Notes: a model not told the origin generated them from the sequence alone. A stretch of DNA of 64,000 bases from Brachypodius melanocephalos (GCA_013398615.1 VZSR01000028.1:1483940-1547939), one strand, 5' to 3'. Shown: positions 13,356 through 26,915, counted from the stretch's first letter. Translations and numbers: made by a program.

Positions 13356-16300
13356 GTCTAATTTGCATTACCTTACAGATGATGAGCAACCTACCTATCT
13401 CATGCTGCCAAGTTGTGGTTGAAGTGTAAATGGGAAATTATTAGTATCCAGTTAAATCCTTGTGGAATGGGGTGACATGTCCAAAGGTTGGTGCTTCGGA
13501 TGAGTCAAGAGAAGCTGTAGAGTTTCCTGACAGAGTCTGAAAGCACAGAAAGGGAGGAGAGGCAAAATGAAGCATCCTAGCAATTACTGTGATGACTTTG
13601 GACTGGAGCCCGGGGTAGAGGATGGAGCTGCCTCCTTGCCTCTTCCCTGCGCTAAATCCCTGAAACCCAAGTGGCCAAGTACTAAGGAGTCATTAGTGGA
13701 CTACTGATAGAGGGAAGGATCCAGCATGCTTGGAAGCACAACTCTGCAATCTTCATTTTGATTCCAAACTGTGTGCTGTTCCCATGTAACCTAAGCAGCA
13801 TGTATAGGAAAATGCAAAGAGGGAAAAAAAAAATCTTACCACAAATATGGTCAGAACTTCTGTTTAGTGGATGTATCCCTTGTCACATTTTTTATAATGT
13901 CTTTGTGTTTCACTTGTGTTAGCCAAAGTTACTTGAAATTAATTCCAAGTGAAAGTGTAGGAAAAAAAAGTCTTTTATCTGCACACAATGTTCAGTTCTG
14001 TTTTGATATATCCCATGTAGTAGATATTTGGCAGATTTTACTTTGTCACGTAGTGTCTTTGAAGAGTGGATGAATTTCTGTTGTTTTCTGATTCTCAGCT
14101 TTCCTGAAATCCCTGAATCACCATGCAAGGGACCCGTGGGGGGTGCATTTCTCCTGAGCATTGACCTTCTGGGCAGGCTGTCAGAAATGCCACCCTGGTC
14201 TGGTGTCAGTGTTAGACCGTGGAGCTCCCAGTGAGAACACCCAAAACTGAGCCTGGCCAGGACACCAGGCTGCAGCATCAGCCTCTGTGCTACCCTGGTT
14301 TAACTTCTAGATTAAAGTCCAGCCTGGGAGAGAAAGGAGTGGCATTTTTTTGTCTTAAACATCTCTCCCCAGTTTGTGTTGAAGTGAGTAGTGGACATCT
14401 TGGGGTTTGCCAGCTGTGCCTCCCATTCATCACTAATGCAGTGGATAGTGTATTGGTTTGGGGGCAGGTTTTTGTACGTTTATAGGTATGGATTTGGATT
14501 GGTTTCTTTTTTAAGGGCGCTTAGATCTTTAAATCAGGAGTAAAGCTGCTTTCAGGGACCTATGTGAAGACCAGTGTCAAGTTCTGCAGCATGTATGGGT
14601 GAATTACTAATAAAAAGCTATTTAACTTACATTGGATAGAAGCCCCTGAGACTTGGTTTCAGCTAACGGGGAAAAAACACTTTTAGTCTCTTGGACAGAA
14701 AATAATTTGACTGGAGGATAAGGATTCAAGGCAGAGTTAATATATTTGTTAACTTGTCTGGAATTTTTCTGCGTGGATTTTTTTTCCCCCTTGGCTTTTC
14801 TGAAGCCTCAAAGAGCAGCATGCCATTATGAACGTGGGGCTTACCTGGAGTGGGCTGAATGCTCAGTGTGGCACAGCCACAGAAGGCAGAAAAGCATTGG
14901 CATGCAACAGCTGAGTCAGAGGAGCAGGAATGGCATTCTCATAATATGATATTGGTGTCTTTTCCCACACTGGAAGAAGAATGTTAAAAAAAATCTTCCA
15001 TAAAAGTTGACGAAGAACTGATTCAATGTTGTTAGCTTTTTCTAACAACTTAAACGTTCATGTATTTCAGACCCTTTGAATAATGCTGGATAACAAGGTG
15101 ATGTGGCAGTGAGGAAGGCAAGTGTTTCTCCTGTGAATCCTTTCAAGTAGTAGCAGTAAAGCTGCAAAAAACATGAATTCTTTGTTACAAGGTCTGGTGA
15201 GACCTCAGCATGGATAGGTCAGGAAATAGCCATGATCACCTTTCTGGAGGTGCCTAAAATACGGAGCTGGTCATTTGACTTCAGTTTTGATGACTCTTTG
15301 TGATGTTCAAATTTTTGGAAAATGAAGGACAAGTGAAAAAATTTCAGGAGAATTTTCTATTAGCTGGAAGTATTTTACACCTTTCTGATTGTGTTGTTTA
15401 TTAAGTAGTTTAGCTTGCTTTTGAAATTGGAGCCTGGTATATCATTCACTTTGAGGGTTTTTGTATAAAAGTGCTTTGCTTTATGAATATAATTTAATCA
15501 TTTGTAATGAGGAGTGGAAAATAGATGAACAAGCTTCTTTCTGAAAAATCACATTTGAAATTTCTAAGTAGTGATCTGAATGCTCTGAAGTCATTTATTC
15601 CCAAGACATATCACTGTTTTGCAGAATATTCAAACTACTGTAATCAAAATTAAACTATGCCCTAAGCATAAAGATTATTTTTTCCCGAAAAAGAAAGCTT
15701 TGGATCACATTAAACCAGTCATTTCAGAGTGATAGGACTCTATTAATTGAATTCTACATCTTGGCTAAATGTATTCTTCAGTGTTTTTTATTATCTAATA
15801 AAAATTTTTAGTTTAATTAGGGTAGGTAAGAAACAATGCTCAGTATATTGCAGTATATACAGTACAACAAAAAAGTTCCCTTCTCTTTCAAGGTTTTTCT
15901 TGCAGAAAGTAGTCTTCTTTAGAAATGTTAAGATAATTTTAATCATTGCTCAGAGGTTAGACTTGCAGTCCACATTTTTATAGCTAAATGTTACACAAAA
16001 CTTTGCATCAAGTAAATGTTCAGCAGTGTTCTTAATAGGGTATTGAAATTCAGCCTTAGAAATGAGGTTTGTGTCAAAATCCATCTAATGAGCAATTGCA
16101 ATATCACTTACAAAAAATATGCTTTGGTTTTACCTTTTGGATCCTCTCCTGTTGGGGAAGGACAAGGGCATTACTACTACTGTAATTTTTTTGAGTGTTA
16201 TTGTTTTCTTGTGCATTTTGTTTTAATAGGATGTGGTCATATATAAATAACAGAGATCACTCCATGGGTAGTAGAAGGGTATTTATGTGATGTCTTGTCT

Positions 16301-17984
16301 GCTTGTGAACACATTCATGTCCAAGGTGTGCATGATGCACCTGTACATACATAGCTGCTATTAACTTTGCAAATATCATTTTGCTCAGTTGAATTCTGAA
16401 TTTTAACGCTCAGAAAACCTTAAAAAGACGTTTAATTTTACTGTGGATCTTGGACATGATGTCAGTATTTAATTTGTTTACTAAGAAATTAAGAAACTTA
16501 TCTATGCAATTAGGCTGTGGGCAGCTAATGTTAGGGTAAAAAATGACTGAAATTTATAATATGTAGATAATTTTTTTAAGAAGTGTAATGAGCAAGGCAG
16601 CAGTACGATGTCTGTTATGAACCGATTGCTGAAATGAGTAATTCTTATTGAAGAGTTTTTTGTTATTGCCAGGGATGTGACTATCTCTGGAAATGTTACT
16701 TTTAGTTTCATTGTTTTCACAGTAATGGTGCATTACAGTGTCAAGTCAAAATAATTTTTTTCTAGTCCTTCTGTTCTGGTAATTCGTTTGGGAATACGTA
16801 TTTGTGTTTGGAACCATTGCACTGCTTCTAAAGTTCCTGAATATTTCACAATTTTGCCTGTTACTGATCTTCTGAGACTGCATAACTTTATAGGTTTCTT
16901 CTTCAATTGCTGTAGCCTTCATAAACTGGTTTGTCTTTAAAAAAGAAAAAGAAAACCGAATTCTTCTGTGAGTGACAACGATTGACTTTGTAGTCTTCTC
17001 TTAATGAATACAGTGAAACAATTCATGTGAACTAGCCAATTGCTAAATGCATTCTGAGGAATGTGGTGATACTTCTGTTGCATTTCTTTTAAACGTCTCT
17101 CCACTCTCCTCATGTTCCTCTCTCTCAAATTTTATGCATAAGAGCATCACGATGTTTAGGAGCTTTCTTTAGAGATGTGATTGCTAGAGGTCAGGGTCAG
17201 CTGACTTCTACTGCTGAAGCACATAGGGTCATGATGCTTCTGCAAATGAGGTCGCTATGTGAAAGGCAAAAAGTATTTATTTTCTAGTTTTTTCAAAGGG
17301 CTATGCATACTTTATTATAATGCGCTACAAAGTGCCTAGGAGTACTGTGTATTGACAGAATTAATAACAAACTAGGAGAGACTGACATTAGTTTATCATT
17401 AGGGACAGACCTTTCCTCATCAAGGTGACAACCAGTTTTGTAAGCTTACTTTTGCCTTTCTAGAGCCTGACATATAAACTGTCAGAGACAGGGCAAATAA
17501 TGCAGTCTCACTAAGCAAGGCATCAGTAGGAATAGGACTCTTGGCAGTTGTAAATACTGAAATGTTTTTCTGCACAGACAGAAACACAGTGTGAGAACTG
17601 CATGACGTGTGGCAACATCCCAAGATTTATCAAGCCTGTCTGTACTAATGGAAGTTGTTGTGTGTGTTGTGCTGTACAGATGGTTTTACACTTTCTGATG
17701 GGTTTTACAATTCAAGCATTTTTTGTGCTGCCTTTTTTTCCCCCCCTACTTCCAAAGTTCCATTGCCCCATCCTGTAATGTCCTCTAAAAAGATCAAAGC
17801 TGTTTAAACCAAACAAACAGCTAATTCAAATGCTGTCATTGAGTAATTGGGGCTGAAGCAAAACCACGTTTTTGCACATGATGCATATTTTCAAACCAAT
17901 AAGACAGAAAATAAGAAGGAGTGACTTGGCAGAATTTGTTCTAGGTTTGTCTCAGGTTTGCATCTAAGAAAGCAAAATACATGC
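13356..17984. other. Intronic sequence without recognisable genes
   Basis: About 4.6 kb of AT-rich intron. The short open frames on both strands have no recognisable content and overlap each other, as expected by chance. Confidence 0.7.
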
Positions 17985-18510
17985 TCAGGACAGTAGCCAA
18001 GGGAAGCAATTCCATCTGTTTGGCACTTGTGAGGCCACAGCTGGACTATTTTATTTAGTTTTGATCTCCTTTGGTGCAATAAAGACCCTGACGTATTTGA
18101 AGCCAGCTCAGCACAGGATCACCAGCAAGATCAGGGAGTGAATATGAGCCTTAGAGAGAAAGGGTAGAGTGAACTTCATAGGATAAGAGAGAATGTAGAG
18201 GAGACTACATCCTGCCTTCTTCAAAGTCCACAGTGACAAAAGAATGGGTAATGGAAATGAAATGGTCATGAGGAAGACTCTGTTAATATATGAGAGACTT
18301 TTTTTGCACTAGAAGGGTGGTCAAGCAGTGAAACAGATGCCCAGAGACTTGTGAAATATTCATCCTTGGAGATGCACAAAAATTGGTTTGGCTCTGAGCA
18401 ACCAAAGGCAACTTTAAGTTTGAGCCAAGTGCCAGTATGGCCCTACTTTGGGTGAAAGAGTGGACCAGTGACTTCCAGAGATCTCTTCCAACCTAAATAG
18501 TTCTGTGGAC
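17985..18510 (+). mobile_element. CR1-type LINE fragment, 3' region
   Basis: The sequence follows the familiar avian/reptilian CR1 3' end in sense orientation. It has a 'ggcacttgtgaggccacagctgga' type start, degraded middle sequence, 'actagaagggtggtcaagca' and 'cttggagatgcacaaaa' in order, and ends with 'agatctcttccaacctaaa' followed by a TTCTGTGG tail. It is diverged and 5'-truncated, as nearly all CR1 copies are. The 5' limit is approximate. Confidence 0.8.
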
Positions 18511-21500
18511 TCTCATTAAACTGGAATCTGGACAGTATAAGAAAGTTGAAGTGCTTGATACAAATTGCTTTTTAACATAATAAATCATTGCCTAGACTAT
18601 GGAGAGCCATGCAAATTCCTAAAAATATTAGTTATGCCCTCTGGTCTTAGTTGAAGTGATATAATGTTTCTTCACCACAGTTTATTTTGGTTTAAATTTC
18701 TGAAGATGTTCACATGCCTATATAATCCAGAGTTTATTTGAAGCCAGTTGAGGACTTGAAAATCATCTGGAAAGGTGCAAGAAGAGGTCGGTGCAAGTCT
18801 GCTGAATGCCAGGCAAGGTGCCTGCTAAAAGTAGGAGTGGGAATGCCTGTGCCACAGTAGGAAATGGGAGCAGCTTGAGCTCTCCTCATTTGGCTTTCCC
18901 ACCCTCTACCTCAACTGATCATGTGTGGCTTGGACTGTCCAGAGTTACTGTGAAGTTCTCTCTCAACTAAGATGCCTGTTCTGTCCAGTGGGGTTTGTGA
19001 TGTTGTGTAATTAAGCAGTTAATTTAGCGTTGAAGTAGGTAAAATTCATATTATGAAGATGCTATAATTCATATAATGAGAGTCAACATTCATTGCTGCT
19101 TACTCACAGTACAGTAACTAAGATATCACTTTCAATTCTAAGTATAGACTTATTTCATGGCACAGTAAATTTTTCCTTTTCAATGACTGATTCCAATAAG
19201 TGCATTTGACAAGCATGGTTCTAGTAAATAATGCAGTCTTTGGTATTAATTATCTACATTTTTATAGTGCCATTTCAAATGGACACTCCAAAATTAGCTC
19301 ATCTTCTGTAAAGTCCATGTAGGTGAAAGTATTCAGTTTCAAGTTAGGCAGAGAGGAAATAATCAGTCTTGCACTCCGCAGTCTTTCAATTTGTTTTTTC
19401 ACTTGGATAGAGGAAGAATAAAAGCAAAGGGCATTTGTTATCTAGCAAAACTCAGAAGCTATTTCACATGAAAACATAATGAGTGTGACAGGCTACAAAT
19501 AGCATTGAACATGAATCTTTTACAGAAGAAAGGAGAAATGTCCTTTGGTATATTTACTTCAATCAACCCTAATAAGGCTTGTTTTATGTGTTTTATGCAT
19601 CCGCCATCATAATTATAAATCCTTGACATTTTAGCACTAGCATTTATATCTGCCAGGGAAGCTACCCGAAGTCAACCCTCAAGGAATGTCTGTATTGTAC
19701 TATGGATCTCCATAACAGCTCTCAAGTAGTTACTAAGTGGCTTAAAAAATTACATCTCAGTCATGCTTGAAGGGCTCATCAAACTTTGACACAAATATCA
19801 ACGTTAAGTACCCAATCAGCTGCATTGTTTGAAGTACAGTCACGTGTGCCCGTGGAGGAATAGGTTGGACAGGAAGAAGAATTATAGAAGGGCTTATCAA
19901 TCAGGTAATTTTTTTTTATGACCTTTCAAAAACTCCTCTCCCTTCCTCCTGAAATAGCTGGGTCTTGAGCTGGCAGCTGCTAGGCATGCTGCTTCTCTTC
20001 CTATTTAATATTTTTGTGTTCTTGGAAACTTTTCAGAGCAGAAGTTACCAGTGTTTGTATGTGTGTGGTAGGATTCTGCTCTTGGCTGCTTTTGGACAGC
20101 AAAAAAATCTGAGTGACAAGGATAGGAAAAGTGTCAGGTGGTCTTTGGGAAGACACTTTGGTGTATGTCGTTTTGGCATGTAGGTAAACAAGATGAGCTA
20201 ATCACCATAGCTTTCATGTAATATATCTGTAATTTGTTTTCATATGTAGGTGTGAAGGAAGGCTTGCCATATGGTGTGTATATTGGTATTTTTCCTTGAC
20301 AGCCTTTATTTTAAGTTTAAGGAATTCCAAGGCATACTATTATGCAAGAATACCATTTCAAACACTCATCAGTATATTCCAGAAGAATACCTTGAAAGAA
20401 TATTGAAGTAGGATTGTAGAGCTCCAGGAAAGATTTAAATTGAAAAATTAGGTAATGCTTTCATCCATTTCGAGGTACCCTAATTACCTTAGTTCTATGT
20501 TGCACTGTTACCGGCTTTCATCTTTTAACCATGTGAACAGGATTCTTTCATAAGTAATACATAAAATCTGATTTTATTTAATTGGTTTGTGGAGTTCTGG
20601 AGCAACTTTCACAGTGTCTTTGTGAATACCTTTTTTCTTTTTTGGGTTCATCATATGGTACACTTTAGTCTCAGTCTTCTTGCCTCAGTGTAAAGTCTTC
20701 TTGTCCCCTTGTGGACATAAGTTTAAAGCAGAAGTCATCGAGGTTCTGATTTTTAAACTTATTTCTAAATGCGACTTTGAACATTGCTGTATTCTGGTAT
20801 CAGTGTGTCACGTACAGAGACACTGTGCATCTGTGTATCTCTTTGTTACATACGTGTGGGCATAAATGTGGGATTAGTCCTACAGATCCCACCTGAGGGA
20901 CCAGAGAACAAGGTCCTGTGGTGAACATCAGCCTCTGCTCTAGCTTAAGCCATCACTTCTCCTTATGCCATGAAGCTCAATGAAATAGTCACTGAGCCTT
21001 TCATTCACTCCTCCTGATAGCTCTTTGTTAAAATTGAGGTGCTTTCTGTGAAAATGAACACAAAAAAGGGAGAATTTTTGAGCCGCATTATTTTATGAGC
21101 AACTGAGAACCACTCTCACAGGAGCACTGGCCATCAGAAGTAAAGATATGGTTTCAAAAAAATTTGTTTTCCTTACTTTGCATTTGGAATCATGGACAGA
21201 GAATATCTGAACAAGAAACAAACAGGACTTGAATAAATCCACAATTTTATTGCCTCTGGTTGTCCCTAAGCGAGAGAAGATTCTAGATAAAGTGAATGTG
21301 GAAAAAAAATCAAGAGGAAAAATTTCCATCCAGCTTGAATGAAAAATTTAATAGAAGTTGAGCATTTAATTGCTTTTTGTGTTTTTGAGTATATAATTTC
21401 AGCTGTTGAAAATTGTATCTTTTCAATCACGTAGCAATGCTAGCCTATGACTGAGAACTTCTCTTAGTGATTTTATCCTGACAGTAATTGAAAGCTGATT

Positions 21501-22890
21501 AATTTAATTGCAAACAAGCTTGTATTTTGCCATTTCTTCCTTAGTACTTCATGTAAATGCCTGGTGTTTGGGGTCAGAAGGGAAGCAGTGGTGTCTATTT
21601 TCTAATTCAGTACAGAAAAGCTAGTAAAATATACAGGTTTTAACCTTATTAACAATAATCTAGTTGTCAAAAGTGTAGTTTGAAGAGAAATAATTGTGAA
21701 ACCTTTTATTTAAAATGATGTATAGGGCAGTGTAAAGGCAGCTGTTTCTGACTCAACAAACAAGTGCCTTAAATGGCTGCTATTTGTTCAAAGGTGAGGA
21801 TGTTTTTCTTTAGAATTTTGGAATTCCACGAAGTCATGTTTAATTAAGATTGATTAGCAAGTTTAGTAATCAAAAATGATGGATAAGTACTAAATTTTGT
21901 TAATTTATTGATTTTCCATGTAACTGGTAGGATGTTAATAGATATTGCAATAACAGTAATATTGGTTATAGAACCATTTCACCTATACAGATAAGCATAT
22001 ATATGTCTTTCACATTAAATATTCATATTCTTTAAATAACCTTTAAAAGAGAGATGCCTGACTACAGCAAGTGTACAAAATTGTACAAATTGATCAATTT
22101 AAAAATGTCTACAGTAATATTTTGATGTGTTAAGAAAACCCCAGTCAACTGACCTACTGAATTATCAATATCTGTAAGTATTGAGCTGGTAAAGAATAAA
22201 CTAGTGTTGTTTTATTGATATGTTTGTGGGGATTTCTTAATGCATCCTGAAATTCCTTTCAATCAGAATATTTTGGCAGTCTGTTCCAATTAAAGAATTT
22301 TCCATACTGGAAATGAGAAGTCAATTGTGAGAATTATTTTCGAGTAGTTAATTTACATAACCTTAATTGTATTAATTCCCTTTGAAAGGCTGAAGCAGAT
22401 ATTTGTAATACTTTGATTGATTAGCAGTATATTTGTGTTAGAATTGCTATTGATAGGAGGCTGCTGCAACTATGGTCCTGAGGAGTTCTCCCCCAAATAA
22501 ACATTTTAGAAAACAAATGGCTGTTTATGTCACTGGGGAGGAAAGGCATCACATCTTTGCTACCTCCACTGGCAGTACTGTAGCATCTCCTTTCCACACT
22601 GTAAAAAATGGGAGTTTAGATCACCTTACTTAATTACTGGTGTGTTCCATCCTGCAAAGAAATAGATTTTCCTTGGTTTTTTAAAATCTGTCAAAATAGT
22701 GCCTGGGTGTAGACGAAGGAACTGTGGGTTTCTCTCAGAAGTCACTCACAGAATGTCAGCAATAAGAGGCTCCCTGTTTTCAGGCAGATGTTGTGCCTGT
22801 GTAGTCTGGCTCTTCTTCCAGGCTGTATTGCAGGTGTTGGCTTGCAGCTGTGCCTGTCTGCTCGTGCTCAGAGTGTGGAAATAGAGTGCT
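18511..22890. other. Intronic sequence without recognisable genes
   Basis: About 4.4 kb. It is AT-rich, with many TAAT/ATTA words between 21840 and 22440 that could be regulatory but cannot be separated from composition by eye. There are no supported coding segments. Confidence 0.65.
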
Positions 22891-23570
22891 GGTGTGGGTA
22901 CAATTGGGAAGGGCCATAGTGCTGCCACCTCTTCTTGTGCCTCTGCTGCAGGGGTTGGGAGAGGAGCCGGTGTGTCTCCATGTGCTGAACCTGCTTGGCT
23001 GGTGACTGGGAGTGGCAGGGACATTGAGGGGCAGAGTGACAGAAGCATTGAATTACTTGTCTGGCATCCTTCCATGTAAGGAGAAGACCTGGGGGCTTTA
23101 TCTGCTGTGATTTCTGCTCCTCAGCCTTCCTGAACCCAGCTCATTTCTGAGCAGGTTACAAGTCAGACACGTTCTGAGGAAGGTGTTTGGCTTGTAACCT
23201 CAGCTCTTGGGCAGTGTCACCCAGTGCTAGGGCAGGTGCTTTAGGGTCCCTCGGTGACACGAGGATATTGTCACTGCAATCGGGACTTTATTTTCACCTG
23301 GACCCTCCGCAGGTTGGGTGGGCACCACTGATGTCCTTGGCCTCGGGTAGGGCCAGTGAATGCAGGAGTCCCTCAGCCCTCGGGGCAGCACCCACCCAGC
23401 CGTGTCCCTGCACGAAGGGACCCTTCAGAAGGAGCCGTGGGGACGTGGTCCTGCCCTGGGGAAGCGCCAGGTGACCGTGGTGGAGGAGCAGGAGCAGCCC
23501 TCTCGGGGCTGGCAGGTCGGTGAGGTGCCCACCGTGTCTGACAGCCTTAGAGTCTGTGACCTGACGTGCC
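22890..23570. other. GC-rich, relatively CpG-rich block
   Basis: This is the most GC-rich part of the window. By rough hand count, about 17 CpGs fall within about 320 bp of 23221-23540, far more than in the surrounding intron, with GC around 60%. Overlapping open frames here (22894-23079, 23187-23474, 23360-23581 on + and 22746-23075 on -) follow from the low density of stops in GC-rich DNA and are not called genes. It could be an intronic CpG island, an enhancer, an alternative promoter, or a decayed GC-rich insertion. Confidence 0.45.
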
Positions 23571-26153
23571 TGTTAAGATAATTTTATATTTTCATTTCTG
23601 CTCCAGATTTGTTTGTACTTTAGAGGACTGAGGAACGGTGTGGTGCTTAGAAACCACAGGATGTGATAGCACACAGCTGCTGCCCTGGTCTGCCTGAGAC
23701 CAGTAGAAAATGCTTGCAGAAAGCACATAGAAGTAGAGTAATTATAGCATCAGTCCTGGTTTGCCCTTCTGGTTTATGTTACAATATGTTTTGGAGGTTT
23801 CTGAGACTGAAGTAGTGCCTGTACCTATCTATTTAACTGTTCTTCCTGGTGTTTTCCGTGACTTTGTCTAATTTTTTTTTTAACCAATTCCTGCTTTTCA
23901 CCTCTGCAACACCGTGGGGCAATAAGTGTAGAATATTCCAAAGTAATACAGCATTTAATAAGGTTTCTATAGTGTGAAACCAAGGGGAAACTCAGCTTCA
24001 TTTGGTTGAGGAATTCAGTTGTTCCCATCAAATCACAACCGAGTTCCATTTATTCTATTCTACATTGTGGATGCTCAAATGAACTTTGTATCCTGCCATT
24101 ACCTAAAGTGCTTTCAGTGCTGCAGTCCTACACAATCTCCAATTTCCTCTTCATTAGTAACAGCCTCTTTTGCTGAAATTAAACTTGCACAGCAAAACTG
24201 AGACTGAGAAAGCAATCCTTTAGGTGTACAATGCTGGTGGAACTCACTGAATCAGGATGAGCTGCCATGATAGCAGAAACATGAATAGTCATTTCAGAAA
24301 CAAATGAAAGATACAATAAGATGGGGATTTTGATTTGTTTCTTCTTGGTACTGGGGACGATTGCTGTGATCTGTTAGTATCTGGATCTCAGTCAGCCTTT
24401 TTGGCTATATGTAATTTTGGAACATAACGAATGCAGTGTGAACACTCGGGTACTTTACATGTTATGCAGGAATAAACTACAACGAGAGTTGTCCTTATTA
24501 CTGGAGTGAATCTTTTCTATATGCTTTGGACAAGTAAGAAGCAAATTGTGTTGTAAAAACGTAGTTGTATGGCCATGGAAAGGAAACAGGCTCCACATGG
24601 AAAAAGAGAGCAAGTTTTCTACCTAATTATTTAAGGGGTTTTGTGTGTCTCTGAAATGTGCCTTGGTAAATATGAGCTGACACATTTCTAGCAACCAAAT
24701 TATAAATGAGTGGAAGACCTGAAAATGTCAATTTTTTCCTTTTAGAAGCACTTCAGGACTTTTCTTTCCTTTTCCTTCATACATTCATTTCTTCCCTTGG
24801 GCAAATGAGTTTGTTTAAACATTTGTTTCAGTATATTGTTTTTCATAGGATATAATTGTTGACACTTCTTGGAAGTGTCAGAGGAGATTCGATGTACTAA
24901 TATTTTTAATAAGAGAGAGCATATGCATACCTTAAAATAACACAGAGAGAGAGTAAAAAAGTAGTAAATCAATCCTTTAAACTTGTTTCTGGGTATCTTG
25001 ATGTTGCCTAACCAGTTGTATGTGTTGTGGTATCTTTCATTATTAGCTGGAAAAGCAATAGGATCTGAAGGAGTTCAGAAAAAGTAAGATAAAATAGCAC
25101 CTTAGGCAAAGTGTTTGCCATTTAAATGGCACAAGAACTGTGTCATGTCAGGTGGTGGGGTAGGGAAAACACTTGAACTGCTGCTCTTGCCTTCTCTGCT
25201 TTTGGAGAGGACTCTGGAGTGCCAAGCATCTCAGAATTGAAAATATCATGTCTTCTATTTCATTTTAATCATATTTTTGTTCGTTTTCCCAGAGCTGTAA
25301 CACGCGTAACTGTTTTCCTGGAAATTTAATACAATTTCCACCCAGCCACGTGTGTGAGTCACTTCTTGATGAGGCTGCATAACCACTGTCTGATCACTTT
25401 ATATTAATAGAGACCAAAAGGATGATCTTTGTGAAAGGCCTGATTAACAGAATCAAAAAATAATTATTGTGGTGGTTTTTTATCATTTTGATGGCCACAT
25501 TGGCATGACCTTGGACAGCAGGCTTTGGAGCCTTCCCGTGTAGCTGGAGTGGTGTAAGAGGCAGGGACTGAGTGACAGTTTTCAGAAATGTGTACCCAGG
25601 GCAGGATGGGAGGAAGGGACAGATCCGGGGTGGACAGAGAAGTGCTGGGTGTATGTGTGCTGGACCAAGCAGCTTTCATCCTTACAGACACACAGGTTGG
25701 GCAGCTAGAGAGGCCTCACGCTGTGTCATTGTGCTGGATGGATCTTGTCCTTGGAATGTAGTTATTACGTTCTTAAAAATAAAACATGCATCTGCTCGCT
25801 CAGTGCAGCTTCTGTGCTTGTGTTACCTTTGTGCAGCGTGTCAGTCAGTAGCACTAAATTTTTTTAGACTTAATAACACCCTCTACCCCCAAGAATTAAA
25901 TGCTGTTCTGTGTTTTAAAACATGCTCATCTGTAAGTGTTTTGAAATCATGTAAAATGCTCACTAATGGTAGCATGCTAACTCTGGGAAATGTGTGTCAG
26001 CACAGGGCAGGGCTGAAGCATATACTTAAGTCATGTTGGAGTCAGTGTATCTAAACACAAATGGCTGTGCTTTCTGGAGTCTGTGTGTTTGTTGTTAGTT
26101 GTTCTGAAATCAGATCATTACTTTTGTACTTTAAAGGAAGTATAAGGGGGGGA
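23571..26153. other. Intronic sequence without recognisable genes
   Basis: About 2.6 kb. It contains one open frame of 160 codons at 25572-26054 on the + strand that resembles no protein I know and that crosses into AT-rich sequence. I treat it as chance. Confidence 0.65.
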
Positions 26154-26191
26154 TTTTTTTGTGGTTTTTTTTGTTTGTTTGTTTGTTTTTT
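26154..26191 (+). repeat. T/G-rich tract with TTTG repeats upstream of the exon
   Basis: T runs joined to four TTTG units end about 60 bp before the acceptor of the first exon. U/G-rich intronic tracts near a splice site can bind CELF or TIA-type factors, so an effect on exon inclusion is possible but only inferred. Confidence 0.75.
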
Positions 26192-26251
26192 AAAGAGTGA
26201 AGTTTGGCAGTACTTTAAATATACAAATGCCATTATCTTTTGTTTTAATAG

Positions 26252-26420
26252 CTGATTGCCGTTTATGATGAGCAAGAACCTCCCCGTAAGACTGATGGCA
26301 CCAACGGGAATTTGACAGACAGAAATAGCCCAGACTCCTTTGAGGCAGAGGTAGCAACTCAGCTGGCTGCCTTTCAGCCCATTGGTGAGATTGAAGTGAC
26401 TCCTTCTGCCCTGAAACTGG
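26252..26420 (+). CDS. PARD3B: PARD3B internal coding exon (end of N-terminal domain and linker)
   Basis: This is an internal exon of 169 bp, read in phase 0 from the first base, giving 56 codons plus one leftover G. The translation starts LIAVYDEQEPP and ends GEIEVTPSALKLG. I recognise it, from memory of the family, as PARD3B near residue 75 of the human protein. It carries the last strand of the N-terminal PB1-like oligomerisation domain (the LIAV stretch), then a variable acidic linker, then the IEVTPS motif shared with PARD3. The 3' splice site is a T-rich tract ending in ATAG and the 5' splice site is GG/GTACGT. PARD3B is a scaffold at epithelial tight junctions related to PAR-3, whose N-terminal domain self-associates. 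The linker resembles PARD3B (QLAAFQP) more than PARD3, which separates the paralogues. The exon encoding the start of the N-terminal domain is not in this window. PARD3 is the only serious alternative. Confidence 0.95.
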
Positions 26421-26559
26421 GTACGTATATCTTGTGTGGTTTTTTATTTCATTTTTCTTTTTTAGGAATGTCTGTAATCTGATTTTATATATTTAAATTA
26501 TTTTTTTAAGCATCTCATTTTTTGCCTTGCAGCTCAATGAGGGGCCTTGAGGGGAAGCC

Positions 26560-26915
26560 ACACGGGGAGTGTCTGAGGTCACTTGGTCTGTTCAGCTTGG
26601 AAAAGGGGATGGTGTGGGAGACCCCACTGGGATCTAGAGTTTTCTTATGAGGGGACACACAGGGCCAGGCACTGATCTCTCTGGTGATCAGTGACAAGAC
26701 CCAAGGAAATGACATAAAGCTGAGTCAGGGAAGGTTTAAGTTATGTTAGAAAAAGGTTCTTCAACTGGAAGGGTGATTGGGAACTCGAATAGGTTCACCA
26801 AGCCTGACAGAGTTCAAGAAGCATTTGGCCAACTCTCTTTGGCACGTAGTGTGACTCTTGGGGATGTCCTGTGCTGGGCCAGGAGATACTGACAGTCCAT
26901 CATAGTCTGAGAGCA
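26560..26915 (+). mobile_element. CR1-type LINE fragment, 3' region
   Basis: A sense-orientation CR1 fragment. The order of blocks is clear: 'tctgttcagcttggaaaa', 'acaagacccaaggaaatg', 'cagggaaggtttaagtta', 'ttcttcaactggaagggtg', 'cctgacagagttcaagaagc', then 'ggggatgtcctgtgctgggc' and a degraded end near 26910. The 'cctgacagagttcaa' and 'gtcctgtg' blocks fit the CR1 subfamilies with that 3' end. It begins about 140 bp after the exon's donor site. The 5' boundary is approximate and could extend to about 26530. Confidence 0.85.

Larger units (their letters stand above)
1..26251 (+). other. PARD3B: PARD3B intron upstream of the first exon (3' part only)
   Basis: This is intron sequence on the sense strand, ending at the acceptor AG at 26250-26251. 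Its start lies outside the window. I looked for the exon that should encode the preceding part of the N-terminal domain and did not find it. It holds the candidate retrocopy, one CR1 fragment, a GC-richer block and several homopolymer runs, listed separately. The rest is AT-rich, CpG-poor unique-looking sequence. Confidence 0.85.

Noticed and set aside
25572..26054. 160-codon open frame on +, shortly before the first PARD3B exon
   Set aside because: No recognisable family, cysteine- and serine-rich mixed content, no splice or start context, and a length expected by chance in 64 kb.
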